NCBI GenBank assembly: GCA_015847255.1
Contig: JADLZK010009224.1
Span: 620,001 to 684,000, forward strand
Source of the DNA: Hyparrhenia diplandra
Lineage: Eukaryota; Streptophyta; Magnoliopsida; Poales; Poaceae
DNA length: 64,000 nt
Direction of reading: 5' to 3'
Positions 25,276-38,800 of this stretch are shown piece after piece. Both the position numbers and the translations under genes were made by a program. The first letter of the stretch is position 1. Each line of letters starts with the position of its first letter. The notes under the pieces were generated by a model that searched no databases, was not told the origin of the DNA, and saw only the letters and a program-made list of their open reading frames with translations.

Positions 25276-26570
25276 TGTTGGTATTTGTTAACCTACGTGA
25301 ATATTATGATGGATAATCCAGTTTAACGGATACCGGTGAGCACTTCACCCGGAATAAGGTTTTAAATATCGAATCCACAGGGAGAAGGTGAGAGGGTACG
25401 CCAAAGTGTATAGCTAAATCCGAGTGGCTATATAACTAGATTAAAAGAGAGGTAAGGAGTTCCATTAGGAAGGTCTTGTTCTCACTTCAAGTAAATCATT
25501 TGCAACATTATTCTTAAGAGGGGTTGTCATGAAGAAACTCTTAATAAAGGGTTCTACGCTAACAACGCAGGGTCTCCTACGATTTCTATAAACGGGAGCA
25601 GGCATACAAAGGAATCAATAGTGTCTTTACCACTACGAACAAAATTTTAACTAAAAAAGTACACCCCCGCCTATAGAAGGTATTCGTAATGAGCTAGTCA
25701 ATCTAAGCACCACGCTTACATTAATCTAACAACTTTAACTCAAGAGCAACCAAGAATCAAAGTAATCTTATCAAAGAAATACGAAACTTAAGAATAATAT
25801 AAACAATATCACTTACTCGAATGGAAGTCGAACAATCCACAAGATCTCAGAGTTGCGCTCCAATGGCACCAACTCCAGAGAGAAGAAGAAGATGGAGGCG
25901 CCGACAGCTGGGGCCTTCCTTCATCTCCGCCTCAACCGCGCTCTAATTCTCTCAACTTGAAGCTCTACTCTCAACTCTAATCTAGGGCTTCTAGTTTTAC
26001 ATCTTGTTTATCTAAGATTTGATGATTGAAGCTAGGGGGTCTAGGGGTCTATATATATGGGTCTTCTCCTGTCCCTTCAGCTTCAGCAGGCGATGTGGTA
26101 CTAATCCGGTGTTTGATCTTGATCCATCCCGTCCTTCTACCGACGCCCTCGGATCAAACCGACATCGAACAACCGGTTTTGATTGCGTCTTAGAGGCGGT
26201 GGAGGAAGCTTCCCGAAGCGGAGGTGACTTGTCGCCAAGGTGGGCCGATCGGCCCTATTATTGGGCCGATCGGCCGGGGGGTGGGCCCTCCGGGTCCCGT
26301 CGTGGGTCGCGCTTCCGGAGTCTTCTAGATGATGTATTTCTTGGTTCCGAAGTTCCGTTCACGCCGGGTGTATTCCGAGCCTTCTAGTCTTGCTTTGAAG
26401 TTGGATTTGCGTTTAATTATGTTGTTTTCTGTTAAGTCCCTGCAAATCACAACTTTACCAAAACTCATGGAAATCATTAGTGTAAATCCCTAATAAGGTT
26501 ATCTAATTATATTTTAGTCCTTTTCCATATTTAGTTGACAATTAAAAGTATACGTTAACAAGTGTCAACA
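25276..26570 (-). repeat. E1 5' LTR (right in window)
   Basis: It is the partner of 18544-19843, with the same termini, twin palindromes (26242-26255, 26263-26275) and hairpin (25704-25718). A few small indels separate the two, so insertion is fairly recent. Confidence 0.9.
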
Positions 26571-26853
26571 AGTAGGTACATTGCTACAAAGTGAGCGGTC
26601 TCATACGCCGTTTCATGCATCGCCATGTAGGATTTTTGATGATGTGGAGGAAAGAGAAGGGTGAGAGAGAATGAGGTAGTTTCTTCATGAAACAACTACC
26701 TCATGAGCTAAAATTTAGGACTATGAGACAACTATTTTACCATTGTATGTGTTGTTGTCATCATGCACCTCACAATCCTATTTTTACTCTCTCCATAAAT
26801 TAAGGAAATGCGAGTTGCTATGAGACAACTTAGAAACACAACAATTGTACATG

Positions 26854-28716
26854 TGAAAGGTCCTAATGGCTAGAAGGGGTGAATAGCCTATTAAAAATTC
26901 TTGCAACAACACTAAGCGCACGGGTTAGACAATAAGATGGTGTAGCAAATAAGCAATGCTTCAACTAGCTATGCAAGCCACAAGTCAATTCTATCATCTC
27001 TAATTCTCACAAGGCTAGGTCACTACCTTTACTCCTAGGTGAACAAGCAAGACTAACTAACTCTACTTCTAGAAGCTAAATAAGACTAAGCAAGCTACTC
27101 TAACTACCAACTAAGCACCCTAACAAGGTAAGCTACTAAGTAAAGTGAAGAGGTGCTAGAATACAATACCACCGGTGTAGTGTCGAGGTTGTAGCCAATC
27201 ACCGTGATCACAAGGAAATCTCCAATGAGCAAGAACAAGTGACACGATGATTTTTACCGAGGTTCACGTGCTTGCCGGCACGCTAGTCCTCGTTGTGGCG
27301 ACACACTCACTTGACGGATGCTAAGCTTAATGGCCAATGCCAAATCCCCGGTGGGAGCTCAAGCAACCGATCACAAGAGAGGGTTCAACAAGCCACGAGC
27401 AATCCACTAGTGCTCCTTTCGCGAATCTCCCGTGGGGTAAGGAACGACCCCTCACAATCACCACCGGTGTGGCCTCAAACAAGCTCCACTTGAGCTCAAC
27501 ACCGCCTCTTGCTCCAAACCGCTAGGGAACCAAGCAAATTCCCAATAGTAACAAGATCCCGCAGGTTCTCCAAGGATGAAGTGCCTCTAGATGCAAGACT
27601 AATCAAGCAATGCACTTCTATCTCTCTCAAACTCACTCAAGATTCGAAGTTAGAGTGAAGGGATGAGTGGAGAGGAGTCTCACAAGATCACAAATGAGTT
27701 GGGCAGTTGAAATGTGCAAGAGGAAGTCAAATGGACCGGCCATGGCACTATATATAGACCCTAAGTCGAAATAGAGTTGTTGGTCCAAGATTGCCTCCTC
27801 GTCGCTGCCGCCGGACGCCGCCAGGTGCCCCCCTGTTCCACAGCGCAGACGCGCCGCGCGGACGGGCGCCGCCGCGTCCCGTCGGGCCACCTCCCCGACA
27901 AGCTCTCTGTGTCGCCTCGGGACGCACCGCCGGGCGCTAGGCGCTGGCGTGACAATCTGCAGAGCGCCACAGCCGGGCAGCGCCGGAGTGCAGCGTCCGT
28001 CGGGGAGGGGTCCTCGACACCCTCTTCGGATCGCGCCGGACGCGCAGGCGCCCTCGTCGGCGCCATTCAGGCTTCCTCGAAGATGACTTCTTCACGGCGC
28101 CGGACGTTGGGATCGATTTGGGCGCGTCGGCGCAAACCGCCGACGTCGGCGCCCACATTAGAATTTTGTCTTGCGCTGCCCGCGCCGGGCGCCGGCGGCC
28201 GAGCGTCCGGCGCGATTCAAAAGATTACGTCTCTTCGTTAAGTGTCGTCGTCTTTCCATCTTTCCAAGTTTTCGCTCTTGTCTTGAGTTGCTAGCACCGA
28301 ATGTGTCCCATGAGCACTTGTGTAAGCATGTCGCGATCGGTTAGACAAGAACGGTTAGTGTTCTCAATCCTAAATGCATATGCAAGTCAATTGGACCTAG
28401 AAGCACTTTATGCAAGGATTGTCGCGGCATCCCTCTTGATAGTCGGCCAACTATCCTATAATGTGATCACACGCTCTATCGTGTCTTGATCACCGAAAGG
28501 AAAAACCCTATCAAGTATACCTTTGCCTTGATCTCCCGGGATCCTCTCAAGCCGATCACCGAGCTTGACGATCCACCATGTTCACCAAAGTTGTCCATGT
28601 CCATGATCATCATGCTCCTTGTCATCCATCTAATCCTTTCTTAAAGTCATCACTAGGAGCAAATGATTAGTCCACAAGTGTCATCATTAATTTCCAAAAC
28701 CAAACATGAGATTTCA
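26854..28716 (+). mobile_element. Solo LTR (TGAAAGG...TTTCA) in unit B
   Basis: It is a duplicate of 2514-4380 with the same ACATG flanks (26849-26853, 28717-28721). The GC-rich core differs from the unit A copy by many small indels, more than the AT-rich arms do. Confidence 0.85.
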
Positions 28717-29416
28717 ACATGTAGTGTATTAAGTCGTCTTAAATTGTGTGGCACTATATGAGACTAGTTATGAGACAACACCAATGTACTTGCCCTCATC
28801 CTGCATGTTGTACGCGGTGGAGGAAGGTGAGCTACTCCTGGAGGTGCGTGTGCCGCTATGCAGCCCTGCTAGCTATGTTTAGTTCCCCCAATTCTCTCTC
28901 CAAAGTTGACTATTCACCTATCACATTAAATCTTTTGTCTCGTACATGGAGCACCAAATGTAGGTAAATAAAAAATTAAATACATAGTTTTGATATACAC
29001 GACGACATGATTTTTTTGAGCCTAGTTAGGTCATGATAGGACAACAATTACCACAAAGGTTTATCAAGATTCCCCCGCCCTCGCGTTGTCCCCTCTGTTG
29101 ACACCTGTTATCGTATAAATTTATTAATCAAATAAACATGAGAAAGGGGTAGAAATAATAATACCAACTTAGAATAGGGTGTCACTAACATATTTCCACG
29201 AGTTTTGGTGAAGTTATGATTTGCAGGGACTAAACAGGAAAACTCCAGAATTCGCGAGTCATACGACTACGCGACGTAATGCAATCCAACTCAGAGAAAG
29301 GCTCTAGAAGGCTCCGCACTAATCCCGACGTGATCAAGACTTAACACCCGAAATTAGGAGTCCGGAAGGTCCGAGAAGCCACGACGCACGACGGGACCCG
29401 AAGCGGGCCCTCGCGC

Positions 29417-29450
29417 GGGCCGATCGGCCCAATAATAGGGCCGATCGGCC
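29417..29450 (+). promoter_or_regulatory. Twin CCGATCGG palindromes in E4 U3
   Basis: GGGCCGATCGGCCC (29417-29430) and GGGCCGATCGGCC (29438-29450) are perfect palindromes separated by AATAATA. They stand about 185 bp upstream of the TATA box at 29636-29644 (CATATATATAGACCCC). Confidence 0.7.
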
Positions 29451-29996
29451 TGCCACCTCCGCCATGTCGGCCCCGCTTCCGGAAGCTTCCTCCACCGCCT
29501 CTAAGACGCAATCAAAACTGGTTGTTTAACGTCGGTTTGATCCGAGGGCGTCGGTAGAAGCACGGGATGGATTAAGATCAAACACGAGATTAGTACCGTA
29601 TCGCCTGCTGAAGCTGAAGGGACAGGAGAAGACCCATATATATAGACCCCTAGACTCCTAGGAGGCATGTACCAGATTGACTTGAGAGTTGTCCCATGAA
29701 TGGATGGTCTCTCTCGTTAATATTAGAGAATGAGATAGCTACAATGTAATAGAATAGATCTAGTAGAGAGTTAGGGAGAGCGGAGCTGCGTTCCGGTTCT
29801 GGAGAAGTCTTCAGTATTTGGTATGTCTTTGTATCTTTTCATTGTAAGACTTATGCTTTAATATATTTATCTTCTCTAGTTACTTTTATGCCTTTCATTC
29901 ATTGATTAGAATATAGTTGTTATATATTTGCATGGGATCTTCGCTCGTATCGAGTGCTTTAGTTATAAATTGTGACTAGAGTAGTAATTAATAGTG

Positions 29997-30011
29997 TAGA
30001 CGTGGTGTCTA
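29997..30011 (+). other. RTGGT hairpin in the E4 5' LTR
   Basis: The sequence is TAGAC-GTGGT-GTCTA, a perfect 5-bp stem, about 360 bp downstream of the LTR TATA box and therefore inside the predicted transcript. Confidence 0.6.
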
Positions 30012-31282
30012 GACTAGAGGTTACCTTAGATTGCACCCAGTCCCACGGATAGTTGTGGTAGCCCTAGGTGGTGACAAGCCCTAACGGCCGGCGTATTCCA
30101 CCACGTTCGGATTGGTGTTGTAGGACCGTAGTCGAGCTTCCTAGCCCCCTTCTCATCCCTTTCTCGCGGCTAGTGTTCCGATGTCCCCAAGTGTTCTTAT
30201 ATGATCGCTATACCCTTTTCATGCCTTAGTTACTAAAGAACCAAAGTACTAGAGAAGAATACAGGAACCTAGATCTCTCCCGTTGTCCTCTCGACCTAGC
30301 TATCTATTCTATATTATAATATTCTCCCCGGTTAAGTGCTATTAATTATCATTCTTATCATATACATTATTTACCCCCTCACTTTAGTTTAGTTGATATA
30401 ATAAGTTAGTAGATACATGATGGTAATTTATCATAGTCTTTACCCTTGCTTGCTTCCCCGTGGAAAATATAAATAACGATACTCTAGAATACTCCCGGGT
30501 AAAAGCTACAATGGTATATATATTCTCAGGCGCGCTATGAACCCTTTATATTCTTCTTGCACTTAATAAATACCAACAAGCTTTTTTGGCGCCGTTGCGG
30601 GAAGCATTCGGCGCGAAAAGATTCCGATAATGATCTTGATATCCGCTAATTTAGTGTATCAATTAGCTTTAGTAGGATTACCCTTGTTACGTTGAGTGTG
30701 GAATAGACAGACATTTGATGCCGTCGCGACCTTTCGCAAGCTTCCACAAGAAAAAGGAGAAACCAGGGGAGTTTGAACAAAGAAGATCCATCAACACAAG
30801 AGCCCTGCCATCTCTTAGGTACATTTATATATATTATTCTAACCATGTGTAGATTGAAGAAAAGGTCGCCGTCACAAGAATTCAAAGCACATCTCAAGTG
30901 ACGAAAGTAGAAGCCGCACAACTCACAAACTCTATTAGTGAGTCATGGTAAGTATGATCAAAGGTGAGAGTCTTGCTCATGGACTTTAATTTATGAGTAG
31001 TTATCTTTTCAATTGTTGCATTGCATTGCATGTTTACTTTGAATAATCCATGCATTCACTCCACTTAGTTTTATTTTTTTTTTCATCGTAGATCCATTGC
31101 ATGTTTAATTCCTTGCAATCACCTATCATGTCGTTTGCATATAAAAATAATAAAAAAATATTATCCTCACCATGATCATGCTCTTTCATCTCTATTTAAG
31201 TAAATCTCTATGATGTTTCCATGCTACCGTTGTTTGCTATAGTATGCTTAGGTTTTGAAGTATTTTCATACACCTTTTAGAT

Positions 31283-31452
31283 TAAGCATGGTGCCTAGTT
31301 TAAATTGTTTTTCATGGCTCGAGTTAAACATGGTGTTTAGTTTGATTCCCGAAACCATAAGGTGTAGTGATCTTTCTTCTAAAGGCTTTTTTAAATTAAG
31401 CGTGGTGCTTAGGTTAGAACGCCTTCCTAAATCAAATTAGACGTGGTGTTTA
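31283..31452 (+). repeat. RTGGT hairpin cluster inside E4
   Basis: Four units lie at 31283-31297 (TAAGC/GCCTA, one mismatch), 31325-31339 (TAAAC/GTTTA), 31397-31411 (TAAGC/GCTTA) and 31438-31452 (TAGAC/GTTTA, one G-U pair). All have the loop RTGGT. Confidence 0.7.
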
Positions 31453-33990
31453 GGTTGATTTTTTGAACCAAAAGTATGCTCTAGTAGATAGTAGTTATTT
31501 TGACTAACCCTTGTAGAAAACTATCATATTCCATGCGGGTAAGTCAAGAGATGAACTCACAATAGAGGTGAGGCAAGGCGTATGATGAACTCCAACAACT
31601 CAACGCAGTAAGAAAGACCCGAATTGTTCCTCATAGAAGAAAGATCCGTAAGTATCACATTATTTATTTTGTCTTTTGTAAAAGTTACCTTTGCCTTGAG
31701 CCATGCTAAAGTGCAGCCATAAAAAAAAATATAATAATAAATTGCTTGATAAACAATATATGTGCTAAAGTAATCAATGAACCATCCTTTTGTTAGCATA
31801 GATGAGGTTATATCAACCTTTGGACAACAACCCGTTCTTCAATTAGTTGCAATCCTTCGGGTATACGTCCATTAATATTTTGCAGGAAAGAATCATCGGT
31901 GTGCACGGTTTAGCATGAACCTACCACACCACCACAGTCTACCTCACGTCTACATCTCTAAAAGACTCGTCAAGATCCCGGCTTGGGGGGAGTGCAACCC
32001 CCATTATCCGTAAGTACTCTTATCCTTTACCTTATTTACTACTAGTTTGGTATGTTTGTTTGGTTAAAAAAGATATAAAAAGATGCATAACTATAGAAAA
32101 CTAAATAAAAAGTTTAAGTTATATATATAGTTTGATCTTTATGTTTGCTATAAATAAATAAATAGATAGTATGCTTGCTAGAATAAAATTAACGCTGAAT
32201 ATAATCCCTATGCTAAGGAAATGATGAATAGTTGCTCCGCCTTTAATTCCTCTTAAAAGTACTTATACTTTGGACTTAGATTCTCCCAAAGCTTTAAATG
32301 CTTAATTTGCTCTAAAACCCAACACCCGTGGGAAACACATGCTTAATCCGAGTCTTAGCGTTGAAGGATAAAGATACATGAAAAGTTGAGCTGCTGTTTA
32401 TCATATTCCTAGAGATACCTCGATTCTGGTTTTTATCTTTGAAAATTATAAAATATTACATGATGAGTTCCTTAGCTATGACCCTTAAGAGTTTATCTTT
32501 TGCATCAAAATCATCCCACTCCACCAAATACGCCGCTTCTAACCCGAAGTACGCCTCCCCATACTCCATCAGCCGCTAGCCATATTTATAAAAATAAACT
32601 CTTGCAATCTTTGGATATGTCTCTCTCAGTGTTTTTATGCCAAATAGAGGCTGGGCTACATTCGAAAAAATAAGAAAAAAAAAGAAAAGAAAGAAAAATA
32701 AATATTTAGAGAGAAAAGTGAGACGAGAGAGGGAGAGTAACGGACAAAAGTCATACTAGGCGAGAAGGGCCTACCTCCCTAATAAATATATTTAGAGATG
32801 AATAATGGACACGTGTTCGAGGGTGAGTAGGGCCCACATCTCTAAGGAGAGAGAAAATGGACACAAGTCCGGGGCAAAGCCCACCTCTCCAAGAATGGTT
32901 AGCCCAGACCTTAGCAATTTTAGAAAGAGAGATATAGTTCAAGATGCTTGAGAAGAAAAATACTAGAAAAAAGGCTAAAAGGCTATTTACTACCTTTCAT
33001 CCTCATCCACTTCACCACTATCATCCCACTATCATCCCACTATGTATGTTCTCGCCACAAGTGTAACTCCATTACCACCATCCACTTAAGAGGGTCATAC
33101 ATAGGATCTCTCGAAGTTTCTTTTTGAAAAATGTTGCAAAACCCCGGGATGATAGTTGATCAAAGAACTTGAGACATGGTACTTGACTTGATTGTTCTCG
33201 TCTTTTAATTGCTTATGATTCGTGAAAAGGCTACGCCCCATGGTAAAAACAGATATGAGAGAGCAATCTGGTTAAGAGGAGAATTTATTTCGATAAACAC
33301 AGTACTTTCGAGGTATGAAAGCATAGTAGCAACTCCCGATCCTACTATAGCATATAGCTTTGCTAGGGACTAGCAAAGGGTAAGCTTGGGGGAGTTTGTT
33401 GACACCTGTTATCGTATAAATTTATTAATCAAATAAACATGAGAAAGGGGTAGAAATAATAATACCAACTTAGAATAGGGTGTCACTAACATATTTCCAC
33501 GAGTTTTGATGAAGTTATGATTTGCGGGGACTAAACAGAAAACACTGCATTCGCGAGTCATACGACTACGCGACGTAATGCAATCCAACTCCGAGAAAGG
33601 CTCTAGAAGGCTCCAGACTAATCCCGACGTGATCAAGACTTAACACCCAGAAATTAGGAGTCCAGAAGGTCCGAGAAGCCACGACGCACGACGGGACCCG
33701 AAGCGGGCCCCGCTCTGGGCCGATCGGCCCAATAATAGGGGCCGATCGGGCCGCCACCTCCGCCATGTCGGCCCCGCTTCGGAAGCTTCCTCCACCGCCT
33801 CTAAGACGCAATCAAAACCGGTTGTTTAACGCCGGTTTGATCCGAGGGCATCGGTAGAAGCACGGGATGGATTAAGATCAAACACGAGATTAGTACCGTG
33901 ACGCTGCCGAAGCTAAAGGGACAGAGAAGACCCATATATATAGACCCCTAGACTCCTAGGAGCCATGTACCGCATTGACTTGAGAGTTGT

Positions 33991-35722
33991 TGTTGGTATT
34001 TCTAATGTCACTAACTAGTAATGGCATCTAGAAAGAATATCGATGTTGCTTTAGATAAAACTAAAAGAAATATTCATTGCAGTTCATAGCATATCCGAAA
34101 AAGGTTGTCATCCCTATAGTTAAACTACTAATATGCAAGGAATATAATATTCGTACTATGCCTTGATAACTTCTTAATAAGTAAATAAACAATTATAATC
34201 GGGTATCCAAGCGCACGGATATGAATATATACCATTGTAGCATTTTAACCGGGAGTAATAACTGTGTCTTGAATTTATATTCTACCACAGGGAAAGAAGT
34301 CCGTTATCTTGAATTAACTAAGTATAGATCTTAATCTAACCATCTCTCATGTGCAAGACATCAGCATTAATCTCATCAATTACTTAAGCAAGGATCAAAG
34401 TTCATAATAAAGATAATGATAAAGTTCTAGATAAAATGATTTGACCAAAAATCACGTTGGTTGGCGAGAAAGTGTCTAACAATGGACGATAGCAATTCAT
34501 AGGCTAGCTAGCATTAGAAACTCCAATATGTAACTCTAAACTAAATGTTAGGATCTACCTAATTATGCAATACAAATAACAATCATTGAAGAAAGACTAA
34601 TTAAATCCAAACATGAGGACGTAATCCGTGAAGACTAAGGCCGAAACTTAGAACAACCCGAAATCTAACATCCGCTAGGCCTACATACGGGGATGGATTG
34701 CAAAGGACTCAATGGTCTTTGTCACCACCACGATCTACCACACGACCCGGCACATAGGGTGCAAACGCAGGTAAATAAGATCTAATCACCATGATTACAT
34801 CGTCTCTACCACTCACCTTCCGATCTAGATGATGCGCTATACGAATCCATGCATGAACATAACAGTAATTCAACTATGCTAAATGTGTAATTAAAGTAAA
34901 TACTAGAACAAATAATCTCGAATATAAACATGATCAAGATATTCATATTAAGCATGTGTCTGGGACTTGAAAACTACTTACAATGAAGAACTTACAAGAA
35001 CGAGGCCTGATCTTGAGCTGGCCTCCGACGATCCGGAGCGGATTTCTCCCTTCCTACTAGTTCTAATCTTGATTGCTACTCTTCCGAAAGCGATGTTTCT
35101 CTAGCGTTGAATATGACTTGGTATTTTAATTAGAAATATCTTTGTTATAGAACTTGATGATCTAAGAAGGGGGTCTAGGGGTCCTAATATATCGGTCTTA
35201 ATACGTCTCTCCATCTTCATCGAGCGATGTGGTATTAACCTTGAATCAATCCCGCACTTCTACCGTCGCCCTCGAGATCAAACCGACTCAAATCAACCGG
35301 TTTAGATCGAGTCTTAGAGGCGGTGGAGGAAGCTTCGAAGCGAGGAAGAGCGGCGGCGGCTGGCGGGGGCCGATCGGCCCCATTATTGGGCCGATCGGCC
35401 CAGGGGGGGCTCCCCTCTGGGTCCCGTCGTGCGTCGCGTGTTCTGGAGTCTTCTAGATGATGTATTTCTTGGTTCCGAAGTTAGTTCACGTCGGGATTAA
35501 TCCGAAGCCTTCTAGACTTGTTTCGGAGTTGGATTGCGTTGCGTTACGCCGGCCGTATGCCACGCCATCTCTGCCGATTTTCTGTTAAGTCCTCGCAAAT
35601 CACAACTTTACCAAAACCGATGGAATTATGTTAGTGACACCCTATTCTAGGTTGTTATTATTATTTATACCCCTTTCTCATGTTTAATTAATTAAAATTT
35701 TATATGATAACAAGTGTCAACA
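33991..35722 (-). repeat. E5a LTR, minus orientation
   Basis: The 1732-bp LTR starts TGTTGGTATT and ends GTGTCAACA. The complement of a polypurine tract follows (35723-35735), so it is a 3' LTR on the minus strand. It interrupts the E4 LTR after GTTGT with no matching repeat of that target on the other side. Twin palindromes are at 35367-35380 and 35388-35401, and the hairpin TAATC-ATGGT-GATTA at 34783-34797 (minus). Confidence 0.85.
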
Positions 35723-35887
35723 AACTCCCCCCAAGCTTACCCTTTGCTAGTCCCTAGCAAAGCTACATGCTATAGTAGGATCGGGAGTTGCTACTACGCT
35801 TTCATACCTCAAAAGTTGTGTTTTTAAAAAAAAAATAAATTCTCCTCTTAACCAGATTACTCTTACTGTTTACCATGGGGCGTAGCT
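35723..35887 (-). mobile_element. E5a polypurine-side stub
   Basis: About 165 bp match the 3' internal end of E5b and E4 in inverted form, ending near the sequence for GCTACGCCCCATGGTAAA. At about 35887 homology jumps to internal sequence on the other strand, marking a rearrangement junction. Confidence 0.7.
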
Positions 35888-38800
35888 GCTTCTTTAATAC
35901 TTATACTAACTATGAACAGCCCCGAAGAAAGACCAAGATTTTAAGCGTCTTCAAAGATTACGAAGAAAGCCGGACTCAAAGATGGAGCATATTGAGAGGA
36001 TAGAAAAAGACATCCAAGAAAAATACACTCAGCTCCTACCTATCTTGAATGATGCACCAACCACACCGGAGAGAGGTCTCCACCAAAGAAGCAATCTTGG
36101 AAAAAGAAAGAAGTCGCTAAGAAGAGCAACAAGAGTACACCTTCGGAGACCCAACCGGCCGCCGGCATCAACAAATGAACAATCGACTTCTGCGGCTACT
36201 TCGCCTACGCCCACCTACGAGATCATTGAAGGAACCATACCAGGTACAACATTTATAATGGGGCCCATAGATCGACACCACGCCATGGGAGTAAGTGCTC
36301 TCTAAACTCTCGCCGAGAGGTAACTCGGTATTTATTTGCATCTTTAATTTTCTCGCACAAAGATATTTCAATTAGCATGTTTACTTTAGCATATTTACTT
36401 TTCCTAAACTCACATTAGAAAATCCCAAAAATATGTTTCTTTGCATGTGCATCATCTCTTAAGCCCCATGAAAGCACTCCTTGTTGTGGCGGCATAAAAA
36501 TATAAAAATACAAAAATATTACATTCATATGTTTTTGCATTATCATCCCTATTGCATAGAAAAACCCAAAAATATGTGGGCACATGAAGGTCCACACGAT
36601 TTCTAAAAATAAAATAAAAACCCAAACAGACGTGAGCACATGAAGGCTCACATTAACATCCTAAGATTTGTTCCTTCGGGTATGTGCAAATTAATATTAA
36701 CAGGGGAGAACATTAAAAGGGAGACCCCAAAGAGGAGCAGATTCCAAGGATGAACGAAAGGACTACTTCAAGATCTAGCTTGGGGAGAGCACCCCCATTT
36801 ATCACGATAAGTATTATTACCCTATGTCTTTAAATTTTAGCTAGTTATATTTGCTTAGAGTTAATGAGTCTTATTTAATGTGTCTTAGTTAAAGAGTCTT
36901 AGTGTTAAAGAGTCAAATAAATAAAGTGCTAGAACTTGTTAGACTACTTTCTTCCTATTAATTATGATCTTGATAATATGTGCTAAGGAAATGATGAATA
37001 GTTGCTCCGCCTTAATACCTCTTAAAAAGTACTTACACTTTGGACTTAGATTCTCCTCGAAGCTTTAAATGTTTAATTTGCTCTAAACCCAACACTGTGA
37101 GAAGCACATGCTTGATCCGAGTCTTAGCATTAAAAGATAATAGTGCATGAAAAGTTGAGCTACTGTTTATCATATTCTTAGAGATACTTGACTCCTGGTT
37201 TTTTATCTTTAAAAATTATAAAATTACATGATGAGTCCTTAGTTATGACCCTTAAGAGTATTCCATCAAGATCATCCCACTCCACCAATACGCTTCTAAC
37301 TCGGAAGTACGCATCCCCATATTTCACTTAGCCATTAGCCATAAAAATAATTAATAAAGCTCTTGCAATCTTTAGATATGTCTCTCTCAATGTTTTATAT
37401 AGGTGGGCTACATTCGAAAAAAAAAAAAGAAAAAAAAAAAAAGAGAAAAATAAATATCTAGAAAAAAAGTGAGACGAGAGAGGGAGAGTAACGGACAAAA
37501 AGTCATACTAGGCGAGAAGGGCCTACCTCCCTAAATAATAAAAATAAAATTAGAGATGAATAACGGACACGTGTCCAAGGGTGAGCAGGGCCCACATCTC
37601 TAAGGAGAGAAAAAATGGACACAAGTTCAGGGGAAAAGCCCACCTCTCCAAGAATGGATGCCCTGGATCCTAACAATTTTTAGAAAGAGAGATATAGACT
37701 AGAGATGCTTGAAAAGAAAAATACTAAAAAGGCTAAAGGCTATTTACTACCTTTCATCCTCATCCACTTCACCACTATCATCCCACTATGTATGTCCTAC
37801 CACTTGTGTAACTCCACTACGTACCATCTACTTAAGGGGTCATACATAGGATCTCTCGAGTTTTTCTTTTGAAAAATATTGCAAAACCCAGGATGATAGT
37901 TGATCAAAGAATTTGAGACATGGTACTTAACTTGATTGTTTTATCTTGCTTATGATTCATGAAAAGGCTACGCCCCATGGTAAAATGTAAGAGTAATCGG
38001 TTAAGAGGAGAATTTATTTTTTTAAAAACACAATTATTTTTTGAGGTATGAAAGCGTAGTAGCAACTCCCTGATCCTACTATAGCATGTAGCTTTGCTAG
38101 GGACTAGCAAAGGGTAAGCTTGGGGAGTTTGTTGACACTTGTTATCATATAAAATTTTTAATTAATTAAACATGAGAAAGGGGTATAAATAATAATAACA
38201 ACCTAGAATAGGGTGTCACTAACATAATTCCATCAGTTTTGGTAAAGTTGTGATTTGCGGGGACTTAACAGAAAATCAGCAGAGATGACGTAGCATACGG
38301 CCGGCGTAACGCAACGCAATCCAACTCGAAACAAGTCTAGAAGGCTTCGGATTAATCCCGACGTGAACTAACTTCGGAACCAAGAAATACATCATCTAGA
38401 AGACCTCGAACACGCGACGCACGACGGGACCCGGAGGGGAGTTTTCTGGGCCGATCGGCCCAATAATGGGGCCGATCGGCCTGCCAGCCGCCGCCGCCTG
38501 CTCGCTTCGGGGAAGCTTCCTCCACCGCCTCTAAGACTCGATCTAAACCGTTGATTTGAGTCGGTTTGATCCGAGGGCGACGGTAGAAGTGCGGGATTGA
38601 TTCAAGGTTAATACCACATCGCCTCGATGAAGATGGAGAGACAGACGAAGACCGATATATTAGACCCCTAGACCCCCTTCTTAGATCATCAAGTTCTATA
38701 ACAAAGATATTTCTAATTAAAATACCAAGTCATATTCAACGCTAGAGAAACATCGCTTTTCGGAAGAGTAGCAATCAAGATTAGAACTAGTAGGAAGGGA

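Larger units (their letters stand above)
18544..26570 (-). mobile_element. LTR retrotransposon E1, non-autonomous
   Basis: Two direct LTRs (18544-19843 and 25276-26570, about 1.3 kb) enclose 5.4 kb. The element reads on the minus strand because the polypurine tract abuts the left LTR (complement of 19844-19858) and the primer-site region abuts the right one. GTAGG flanks both sides (18539-18543; 26572-26576 after one extra A) and is single in unit A at 2234-2238. The interior has no gag or pol; only short decayed ORFs such as 23426-23136 and a PLVEIIEGTI segment near 22120 are shared with E2 and E5b. The primer site is degenerate beside the GGCGCCGTTG of E2. It is a large non-autonomous derivative, probably of a gypsy-type element. 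Confidence 0.88.
29096..33990 (+). mobile_element. LTR retrotransposon E4, 3' LTR truncated
   Basis: The 5' LTR 29096-30578 (1483 bp, TGTTGACACC...ACCAACA) is followed by a tRNA-Asp-type primer site TGGCGCCGTTGC (30587-30598). A 2.8-kb interior contains no gag or pol, and a polypurine tract AAGCTTGGGGGAGTTT ends at 33396. The 3' LTR starts at 33397 and is cut after 594 bp by E5a; the rest of that LTR is not in the window. The interior shares hairpin and GGACAC repeats with E1, E2 and E5b. It is a short non-autonomous element. Confidence 0.85.

Noticed and set aside
35982..36305. 107-codon plus-strand ORF as a host gene
   Set aside because: Its EIIEGTI segment recurs in E1 and E2 interiors, so it is a decayed ORF of the LTR family.
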